A stretch of 26,312 nt of DNA, from positions 109,914 through 136,225 of the forward strand of contig BMAT01014014.1 of the NCBI GenBank assembly GCA_019649035.1, in the 5' to 3' direction. This stretch comes from Elysia marginata. Lineage: Eukaryota > Mollusca > Gastropoda > Plakobranchidae. How positions within the stretch are numbered: the first letter of the stretch is position 1; each line of letters opens with the position of its first letter. Made by a program: the position numbers and the translations under genes. Positions 1-9,300 of the stretch are shown piece by piece. The notes under the pieces are model-generated. The model was not told the DNA's origin. It was given only the letters and a program-made list of their open reading frames with translations, and made no database searches.

Positions 1-52
1 CTCTCTCTCTCTCTCTCTCTCTTTCTCTCTTTCTCTCTTTCTCTCTTTTTCC
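1..52 (+). repeat. (CT)n / (CTTT) microsatellite at window start
   Basis: CT dinucleotides with TTT interruptions; it continues off the window. Confidence 0.95.
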
Positions 53-223
53 TGTTCACGTTATTTCGTCTTTTCTAATATCAATTATAGCTCTTTTTTA
101 GCTTAAAAACTTTTTTTCAACGTTGTCAATCGAGATTTTTATTGTTTTTTTTTATTCTGTTGAACATACTGAAATGTTCTTTGTGTGCTGTTCCATTTTC
201 TATTTTACTCTCTTTTTCCCTCC

Positions 224-240
224 TTCTCTCTCTCTGTCTC

Positions 241-284
<44 letters not shown>
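224..284 (+). repeat. (CT)n microsatellite
   Basis: Interrupted CT repeat (CTCTCT, CTGT, CTTT units) about 60 bp long. The reading frames across it are Ser/Leu low-complexity artefacts. Confidence 0.95.
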
Positions 285-287
<3 letters not shown>

Positions 288-2269
288 ACATCAATCTCCT
301 CTCTTTGACGAAACATTTGCAAAAAGACATACAATCTCAAAGTCACACCCAACTAAGCATCTCTTTTTTTTAAATCACCATTAAATTGCACCAAGATTTC
401 AGCTTTTTAACAATCTCGTTTTCTTTATCGCCGAGGTCAAACGGAAAGCAATACTCCATTTATGGCGAAAGAGCAAATGTTTTATCGATACAGTCCTTTG
501 TTAAAAAAACTTTAGACAAGTCCAGTTCTGAATGTCATATGACACTTTTTTTTTACTTTTTTTTTTAGAAGAAAGAAATATGGGCGTCAGACTAGAGCCT
601 AGATCTGTATCTCAATCTGAGACTGATAGCAAAGTGTGTCATGAACCAGATCTAGATTAGGTCCTCACACAAGCATCATGGTTTGCAGATTTGGACGCAA
701 GTGTTAAACAGTTGCTGACATAAAGAGACTAAAGTAACGCAAAGCTGTATAAAATCTGGGAATATTCCCACGGCGGTTTCATTCAAGGCTAACTTAATTG
801 GGTAGAGATCGCTAGGTAAGTTGGCAAGTTTATAGATTAGAAGACTTGTGGATCGCAATATTTAAAGCATGATTGTTTTCATTGAAGTGCGTTTAATCAG
901 TACTTTTTTATGTGTCGAAAATAAATGCTGACTCGCATTCGTTATAAAAACATTATTATGCATTCATTTGTAAAGTTTTGGTCTTGGGGATGAGTCGGCG
1001 CGCAATTTCGATAAACGTAAGCGCTCAGATTGTGTTATAGTCCTTTGTGATATTACAGCGTTTTTGGGAAAAATATGAAAAAGAAAAAAAAACTTCACAG
1101 TTTAAGATGTGAAACAAAAAGAATATAGGTTCTAAATTATTAACACATGAACCAAGACGTTTGCGCGAAGCTTGAGGTGCCTCAGTTGCTCACGTAAAGA
1201 CAACTGTACAGAATATGACCGATGTTTTAATCCACTCACTTTCTTTGATAACTAAGGTGAAAGTGCCTTCTAACGTTTTGATTTAGGTGAGAGGAAAGGT
1301 AAAAATAATATTAATATTCGCTGTAAAATGCGCACTCCTCCCAAGTTCAATATACAGCGGCCTACAGACCTACAAGTCTACTTGAACAAGTCTTTGAATG
1401 CAAACCATTTGATTAAGTTTACATGTAAGTTTGTAGTATTGCGTGAAGCATCTATCATTTATTTTACTCAAGTTTACTTGACCGAAACAAGACCGAGATT
1501 CTGTAAATGTAACGCGTTTTCAAATATTCCAAGGCGTGGTGTGAAATCTCCATAGATAAATGTATAGATTTCGACTTCAGACTCATTTGGACTGGTTGCA
1601 AGACATGTATGTAAACACAGTACGCCCATGTAATACGTGCACGATGTAGAACGGTAAAAATATCGATACATGTATTTCTGAACCTGGCTTAAGTGTATGC
1701 TAAGAGTTCTCACAGTCAGTCTATGCAGGAATTTGTTTCAAGTTTCTAGGTCCAGGTGATCGTAAATCATTATATTTAATATAATTATGTGTCATAACTA
1801 CCACTAATAAAAGCTTTGTACTATTGTTAGGGCAGTAAAGAAAAACCTACTCATCCAGAAATATAAAAAGAGTAACATCAACAATAAAAAAGAACAAATT
1901 ATTGGTAATTTATGGGGCTGTACAAATTTTGGCAAGAAGGCACCACTAATGAAAGTTTGACAATTTATTTGTGTTGTAACCAGTTATCTTCCTTCACACG
2001 AGGTAGAATATATTCATAACGGCGGCGGTAATCAAACTCTCGTTCCGATTCGTAAAACTGCATGTTTTATTACATCTTCTAAAATAATAGGATTAACATA
2101 GTGCATTACAAATATATTTAAAACAGATACACTACGGCAGATTTGGTAAGATCTTAAGAGGTAAAATATCGCCTTTTAGTCTGCTACTTTGATGTTTGCT
2201 ATATTCATATTTAAATGCTTTGTGGTATTTTTTTACATATATAAGACTTTTTTTTTTGTTTTTTTGTTT
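285..2269. other. 5' non-coding flank, no gene seen
   Basis: AT-rich sequence. No reading frame with recognisable protein similarity and no RNA gene recognised. A short inverted pair CCTAGATCTG (599-608) / CAGATCTAG (647-656) is present. Whether this is intergenic or a 5' intron of HDC cannot be decided from the sequence. Confidence 0.6.
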
Positions 2270-2313
2270 TGTTGTTATTAATAATAATATTATTATTACT
2301 ATTATTATTATTA

Positions 2314-2347
<34 letters not shown>

Positions 2348-2415
2348 GATTATTTTTATTATCATTTGTATCATTATTACTGTTATTATTATTATTTTCA
2401 AAATAACTATTGTTA
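2270..2415 (+). repeat. Imperfect (ATT)n microsatellite
   Basis: About 145 bp of ATT/TTA units with ATC, GTT and ATG interruptions. It produces poly-Ile and poly-Asn frames on opposite strands, none of them genuine. Confidence 0.95.
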
Positions 2416-2946
2416 TTACTAATTTTCTTCTTCTTCTTGGTCATTTTTGTCTAATTTTATTATTGTTTTTTCGTTTTAATCATTACTATTTTTATATTCA
2501 AAACTGTTAATTATTATTGATATTGTTAATATCATTTTTAATTTTTATTAATATTTTTGTTATCTCTAAAGGATTTAAGTTTCTCTGACCGATATCAACT
2601 ACCGAAAGTTAAAAAGAAAATGATACAAAGGCGGCAGTAGAAATAAATTACCCTTTTTTCGCTTTTACTGCTCTCAGTCTAAAGCACAAGTCACTATAAG
2701 ACTATTGATAACTCTTAACTCAGTACTGGTTTGTAAGAAGGAATTCAGTCTCATAAGCCTATTTAAACGCAACCATAACTTACAAAGTTTTAAGGCATTG
2801 ACAGCTTCAGCGGCAGGATCTAGTCACCCAATACCATTTTAAAGCTTTGAAATTAAAACAAATAAATCCATCAATACTTTTAGATAGATTTACAGAAATT
2901 ATTGTCTAATCTACTTCTATATCAATAGAATGAACTGCATACTCGT
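2416..2946. other. AT-rich non-coding stretch, nothing recognised
   Basis: T-rich sequence after the ATT array, then unique-looking DNA. No coding or repeat signature found. Confidence 0.6.
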
Positions 2947-3093
2947 TGGTATAGAAGTTCAGTGCCCTTTTTTCCTTGTCGTGAAAGAGTAGAGTCGGGG
3001 AAGATGTGGAACGAGCTAAATGGGCTTGCCCAGGACAGATGTGAGTGGAAGAAGTTTGTAGGTGTCCTATGCGTTCTAACGGACTACAGATAA
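2947..3093 (+). pseudogene. Relic of a non-LTR retrotransposon ORF2 C-terminus
   Basis: A + strand frame ends at TAA 3091-3093 and reads LAQDRCEWKKFVGVLC in its last part. This resembles the LAQDRxxWRxxVxxLC end of reverse-transcriptase polyproteins of many animal LINEs, where W and C are the most constant positions. The motif is followed quickly by a stop, as in intact elements. No RT core is visible upstream, so only a short fragment remains. An overlapping minus-strand frame of 94 codons (2906-3190) is probably a shadow of it. Confidence 0.5.
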
Positions 3094-4200
3094 TTACATT
3101 GTCCACCAGTCCTTTTAGAAAGCCTAGAACAAAGGGATTCATTTCATAACACTGGAATAAGAAAAGGTTTATTAAAACGATGTTAAACAATTAAGAAAAG
3201 GAAAGAGAAAGAATTCTCCTACACACGTTTTTTTTTTCCACATAATTAAAACAAGGTGATATTTGTTTTTACAGGAAGGTTTTTCTAAACAATCAATAAC
3301 CGCTGTAACTATCCAATTGTATTGTATCTAATTGTGTTTACAGAATATAAATAATTTTAATATTTTGTTTTACAACGTGGTGGATTGACGAGTGCATGAT
3401 AATTATCTTTGAACAAAAAAAATCGCATAATTTTGTTAAATGGAATATTTATGATTTTTTTTTCTCTGTTATAAAGAACATATTTAATTTATCAGCAATT
3501 AAGAAAAAGGATACTTTTATTTAAGTTACATGCATGCTATTGTTACTTATATTGTGCGCTCGGATATAGGTTAAAGTTCTTTCAAAATTCTCACTCACTT
3601 CGTCCCTTGGTAGATTTTTTAAATACCAATTAAAACATGTTAAATTTGTTGATCAAAGTTTAAAAAAAAACAGTAAATTAAACGTTTCACAATGAATTTA
3701 CATAGCTTATTAATATGCAAAGCTGTTTAAAACAACAGTTGGTGCAGGTGTCTGTAAACACGATACTGTTTTTTTTTCAACTTCTGACAACGTTTGCTAT
3801 GCCTATAAATGCATTTTCCTGAATGCAAACAAGATCATTGAAGGAACAGTCGTTCGAAAATTTTTGAACAACTCTACAGGTTTGTTTTGAAATCAGAAAT
3901 TGACAGATTTTTTTTAGTCTTTGTTTTAGTGTTCTGTTAGGGAAAAAAATCATAGACAAAAAAATCCTACAGAATCCACCTTTAAAAGGATTGCAAACAT
4001 GACAGAACGCTAATTGCTGTTTTATAAGCGAGAGGAGTATTTAGAAGTCTCTGTGCACAGGGAGGACAGTATTTTGTTTTCACTATTGTATCATCACGCT
4101 GATGGTTATAATTTTTGTGAGTAATAATTTGAGTTTTATTGCAAGTATTTCTACTGTTATTATACATAATTTTAATTGTTGTCATTATTGTTCTTTTTCT
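3094..4200. other. Non-coding flank, nothing recognised
   Basis: AT-rich, with several poly-T runs and no credible coding frame. From about 4110 it becomes increasingly TTA/ATT-rich before the duplicated block. Confidence 0.6.
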
Positions 4201-4236
4201 TTCTTTTGATGACAATTACCATATATACTACTACTG

Positions 4237-4285
<49 letters not shown>

Positions 4286-4401
4286 CACTATTACTACTAC
4301 TTTTACTATTCCTTTTTTTCTTATCATTCTTCCTATTATTATTATTTTTACGATTATTATTATTATTCTTTTGATGACAATTACCATACATACTACTACT
4401 G

Positions 4402-4447
<46 letters not shown>

Positions 4448-4560
4448 CTACTACTACTACTACTATTACTACTACTACTACCACTATTACTACTACTTCT
4501 ACTGTTCCTTTTTTTTTCTTATCATTCTTTCTATTATTATTATTTTTACGATTATTATTA
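4201..4560 (+). repeat. Tandemly duplicated block with (ACT)n and (ATT)n cores
   Basis: Unit 1 (4201-4365) and unit 2 (4366-4560) share the same order: TTCTTTTGATGACAATTACC, an ATA(T/C)ATACT lead-in, an (ACT)n array, a (C)TATT/CTGTTCC T-rich stretch, TTATCATTCTT, and ATTATT with a TTTTTACGATT motif. Unit 2 is about 30 bp longer because its ACT array has expanded. Long Tyr, Thr or Ser homopolymer frames here are repeat artefacts. Confidence 0.9.
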
Positions 4561-4658
4561 TAGTCAATATTAGTATCATAATTGATATTATTAATATCAT
4601 CATCATTATTATTTTTATTATTATCTTTTTATATTTTTTTAAAATTTTTTTTATTATG

Positions 4659-4727
<69 letters not shown>

Positions 4728-4755
4728 GTTATCATTGTTGTTATTATTATTGCTA
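4561..4755 (+). repeat. (ATT)n microsatellite
   Basis: A nearly pure TTA/ATT run at 4661-4727 (about 22 units), with degenerate ATT/ATC sequence on both sides. Confidence 0.95.
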
Positions 4756-5993
4756 TACGAAGCGAGAACCTGCAATTTAATTAGACTGACCAACAATAAT
4801 GTTTATAGTTAAAACGCATGCTCAGAGCACGAAAACCTGTGAAAACATAGTTTAGAAATGCCATGGCCGAGATCTACACGCAGTTTCATATCTCCCTATA
4901 GATTAGACATAAGACAAAATGATATAACGATCTAGATATAGCTTTCAAGCCTCGATCTATGTTTATATTTTGATCAGATTTAGATCATAACTTTAAGGTT
5001 GTATAAAAAATATCCTTGAAAAACTTCCCCAACAATTTCATATAAATTATTAGCGTCGATCACGATTTAATCTGCACTATTTACCAACCACTAGCACTTC
5101 GTTCCATATTTTACAAACCTGCCTGGTTTGCTCAAGAACTTCTCTACAACTTTCATTCCAATTTTTGTGAAAGATCTTTCGGTTTTTTATTTATATTCTA
5201 GATCTAGACGTGTCAGTGCATTGGATCAAAATTTTAAAAAAGGTGTCTAATGCAATAAATTTGTTTACATAATTAATGGCGGTAGATGGGGCAATAAAAT
5301 GGGGTTTTCTACATCCCTAAGACAACTAAAAAATACCGATGTAAATCTTTAGATTCTCCAAACATATGTGTTTAAAGCTTTGAGTTGTAAATAATACTGG
5401 TAGTTAAGTCCTCAGCTCCAATGTAATAATAAGATTATTAATAATATTATTTCTGTTTCTTATTTCGACTTGTTACTGTATCAAAACTACTTTTCACTTT
5501 ACTGCGATCGATTATTATTACAGTTAGCAGATTGCGTTACTGATGCCGTATGAACTATTGTTCTTCATTCTAAACACGTTCATTACCGTATATCTGTTTT
5601 TTGTTGTTTTATTGCCTTTTACGTTCTTTTTACTTCCCTAAATTTTTCTACCGTTATTTTAAACATCAAGATAATTATCTTCACGACACGTTTCGACCCT
5701 AGTTTGGAGTTTGGTAGCTGAATAGGTTATCGATGAATTTATCATACAGTCTCTCATTATCAAAGCATTTTTTTATTTTAAAATGGTGTTTTTCGGCATT
5801 CCAGACATCCTTTTTAACCTCAAAGGCGCTTGGAAATTATTTTAAACAGTAAACAGCTCTCCTTTTTTATATTGATTTTTTTATTCGTTACTTTTTTGTC
5901 AACCTGTCTTAGTTGTCGAGCTGTTAGAGTAGTCGTATATAATGGCTGTTACCATTTCTAAATTGGAATTATCGATCTAGGATAAGAGTTTGT
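4756..5993. other. HDC upstream non-coding region
   Basis: No gene recognised. Contains several copies of GATCTAGAT-like words (near 4870, 4930, 4957, 4976 and 5200), a degenerate palindromic motif cluster without clear periodicity. This stretch could hold distal promoter elements or a 5'UTR exon that I cannot identify. Confidence 0.55.
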
Positions 5994-6018
5994 CACGTGG
6001 TGTCATTACTTGTCATTA
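5994..6018 (+). promoter_or_regulatory. E-box plus paired TGTCATTA motifs upstream of HDC
   Basis: CACGTG at 5994-5999 is a palindromic bHLH E-box. TGTCATTA occurs twice, at 6001-6008 and 6011-6018, exactly 10 bp apart (about one helical turn); the complement TAATGA resembles homeodomain sites. The cluster lies 50-75 bp upstream of the TATA-like element. Short motifs occur by chance, so this is suggestive only. Confidence 0.3.
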
Positions 6019-6055
6019 TCTAAATTTGTATTTCAATCAATCCTTTTTTTCCTAG

Positions 6056-6124
6056 GTTAAACCTGGTATAAATTTACTACAGCTCATAAAAAAGTTTACT
6101 ACATCTGTGCGGGAGGCATCAGCT
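6056..6124 (+). promoter_or_regulatory. Candidate 5'UTR or core promoter of HDC
   Basis: Two readings compete. (a) TATAAAT at 6067-6073 lies about 30 bp before the pyrimidine/A motif TTACTACA near 6096, which would give a leader of about 25-30 nt before ATG 6125. (b) A T-rich tract ending CCTAG at 6051-6055 looks like a 3' splice site, so 6056-6124 could be the 3' part of a 5'UTR exon whose first part lies upstream. The frame 6056-6124 is open but has no ATG. Confidence 0.4.
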
Positions 6125-6325
6125 ATGGATGCTGAAGAGTTTCGGAAGCGTGGTCGAGAGATGGTGGACTACATTGCAGACTACATGACCTCGATCAAAA
6201 CGCGCCACGTTATTCCAGACGTGGAGCCAGGCTATCTGAGGCAGCTACTTCCTGGAGAGGCACCACTCAAGGGAGAGGACTGGACGGATATCATGGCGGA
6301 CGTTGAGAGAGCCATCATGCCTGGA
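6125..6325 (+). CDS. HDC: HDC coding exon 1 (residues 1-67)
   Basis: The first 20 residues ([20 protein letters not shown]) match the N-terminal helix of animal HDC/DDC, and the family motif [13 protein letters not shown] follows at residues 31-43. The start is chosen because it aligns with the human HDC N-terminus. The frame stays open upstream to GTT at 6056 and is closed by TAG at 6053-6055, with no other ATG in between. The exon ends after MPG at a GTGAGT donor (6326), phase 0. Confidence 0.92.
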
Positions 6326-9300
6326 GTGAGTTAAGGGAGGACGACAGGGAGGTGGGAATATGCAGCAAGAGAGAAAGAGAAAGAGATAGGGGGGGGGGGA
6401 CAGAGAGAGAGTGAAAGAGAGAGATTATAAAAAAAATTGATAGGCAGAGAGTATTTGAGTCAAAAGAACAGAAGAAAGAGAGTGTATCAATAAAAGAAAG
6501 AAAGGAAGAGAGAGAAAGAAAGAGACAGAGAGAGAAAAAAAGATCCGAAGGAGAGTAGAAAATTAAGAATCAACGAATCAAGACATGAATGAATCACGCA
6601 TTCGAAAAATCAGGTTTAACCAATAAACTAAAACCTACGTACGAATTAATCAATCAGTCAATCAATTAACAAATAATTTTACTTTCTTCGGAGGATAATT
6701 TAATGGATTAATCAGTCAGGAAACCAGCCAGCCTATCAAACAGTAAAAAAATTCATCAATCAATCAACTCATAAATAAATCCATTAATCATTTAATCAAT
6801 AAATAAATCCGTTAATCAATCAATCGTCAAACAACCATTCACTATATTAACAAAGCAAGCAATAAATCAACCAATCACGAAACAAACCAATCAGCAAACT
6901 CATCAGCGTCTTGATTTAATCGGCAGATAGCTCACTGGCAGCACCCAGACTTTCACGCTTACTTCCCTGCCGGAAACTCATACCCGTCCATCTTGGCAGA
7001 TATGCTGTCCGACGCTATCGGATGCATCGGCTTTTCATGGGTGAGTTACCAAACTGGCAATGGGAATAACGAAACGTTGTCTGCAGTAGTAAGAGTAAAA
7101 CAAAAACAACTCGGCATTGAGGCCGAAAGAAATCATAAGATGCGATTTCTCAACAAGTCCCGTCATACTAGATATAAAAAAAGTTTCAACCTAACTAAAT
7201 TGAAACATAACATTTTCTTTGCTCCTGTTAAGTGCAATCTCCATTGAAAACCGTACTAAAATCGTTCAAAACCTGTAAAGGCCATTACTTTACTTCAGTT
7301 TTTAAGTTTGAGAACTGGACTAAAATAAATACAACGACACGCTATAAATTCTTTCATGATTTGATACTAATTTAAAAAAAAAGAACTGTATGATAAACGC
7401 TTTGCGTATTTTAGTGTGGTTCTATGCGTGTTTTAGATATAAATTTACATTTTGAATGGCTTTACTGGCTTTTCGAAAAACTTTGAACTTGAATTTTATT
7501 TGTACTTCAAAGTGTTGTTGTTATTAATAGCACCATTTTATCGTTATCAATGTTATTATGGTAAGGCGCCAGAAGTACGTAGCCAGTAAACAATAGTTGT
7601 TGTCTCAAAATCAATATAAAAGTGAATGATATTAAGTTAGAAATTTTTTTCTGACAATGTATGACCATGCTTTAAATAGAGCATTCATCAAACTTTTTTT
7701 TAACCGTTATGCTTGCTTTAAAATATAGTTAGATTTTTACTGCTTTCAAAAACAGGAAAATGTAAATCTCACTCTCCCTCTTGTTTTCGAATCTCTCTCT
7801 CTCTCTCTCCCCCTCTCTCTCCTTCTCTCTCTTTCTCTCTCTCTATCTCTCTCGTTCTCTCTCTCCTATCTCTCGCTCACCTCTTTCGCTCTCTTTCTCT
7901 GTCTCTCTTTGCCCCTCCACTCTCTTTTTTTCTGTACATGTATCTCTTCTCTCTCTACCATACACAATCACTACACCCGTTTTTTTCCCTAGTTTGCACC
8001 TTCTATTTAGTTGATCTATGTCTTTCCCCATTCTTCAGGCTGCAAGTCCAGCGTGCACAGAACTAGAAATGCTCATGATGGATTGGATGGGTAAGTGGCT
8101 TGCTATTGTGTTGTATGTTTTTCCTAGGTATTTCAATTTTTCTTGTTTCAAAACATATTATGATTTGCATAAGTATGGATGTAATTAAATAGTCAAGAGC
8201 ATGTAAATATCGTTTTGTAAAATGTATAATTATGTTTAATAACAAATAATAATAGAAAACAAAAGTCCCAGCTAATCTTTTAAGCTTGACTGGAATTCAA
8301 TAGCTTTTAACTACGTCTGCATGTATTTCTGAACAATCTCTTTTTAAAGATAAGCTTCATTTTAGTTACAATATGGTTTACTCGGTGGTTGGCCTATTGC
8401 AAACACAGCGTAATCATCTAGGGTTGAATTGTAATTAATATTACGAACTACTCATGCATTGCGTCCTCGCAGGCAAAAAGCCGTGTGACTCTATATTAGA
8501 TAGGACTTGATGTTAAAAATGTAAATCAGTCTGAGTTGTCTTTTGTCATGCAACATGCCAACTATAAAACGTGTCTCATGACGAACAAAAACTGTGGAAG
8601 GGAATGGGTGCTACTAAATTCCTCGCACCACCTTTCTCAATTTTCAGGAAAATAAACTTTTCAGCATCAGCCTTTCTCCCCTGTTCCCCTTACTCTTTTC
8701 GGGGCGTTGTTTTGTCGTAGTCACTCGGCTGTCAGACCTACAGGTTCAGGGTTGGAAACCTGACTTGGCAGGTCGGGATTTAGTCTTTGTGTAAAACTCT
8801 TTACTGACATTTCCTCGCCTTATTCAGGCGTTAAATGAGTACCTGTCTGAGGCAGGGGTTACTTTTTAAAAATTTTAGTCTTTTACAAAAACGCAATTTA
8901 GTTGCTGGTCTTCTCTGAGTTGATACAGTATTTCGGTCGGTAATGACCTGACGTGGAACGCATGTAAATTACTTAAATGTTTTAAGTATAACTGACGCTA
9001 TTAGTATTTCTTTCTGCGTCTCTCTCTCGCAACATCTTTCACAAACTCTCTCTTTTTGACGTAAATAAACTCTATTGCCCAGACATTTCTCCCCCATCAA
9101 CCCTTGCACCCCATTTCATTTGCCTATAGGCAAACTGATTGGTCTACCAGAGCAATTCCTACATACGAGTGGGCGTGGCGGAGGGTGTCTCCAGGGGAGT
9201 GCCAGTGACGCGGTGCTCGTGGCCCTCCTCAGTGCCAGGCACCGCGCCATGAGACGCCTCAAGCAGGAACACCCGGCCGCCGAGGACGGTCACCATATCT

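Noticed and set aside
599..656. Inverted repeat CCTAGATCTG/CAGATCTAG as a MITE
   Set aside because: The arms are only 9-10 bp, the GATCTAGAT word is common throughout the window, and no target-site duplication was found.
2132..2510. Poly-Ile and poly-Asn frames
   Set aside because: They arise from the (ATT)n repeat.
2906..3190. 94-codon minus-strand gene
   Set aside because: The opposite strand carries a retrotransposon C-terminal motif, and the minus-strand product has no recognisable family features.
4139..4784. Long Tyr-, Thr-, Ile- and Ser-rich reading frames
   Set aside because: Pure microsatellite translation on both strands; no start context or non-repetitive domain.
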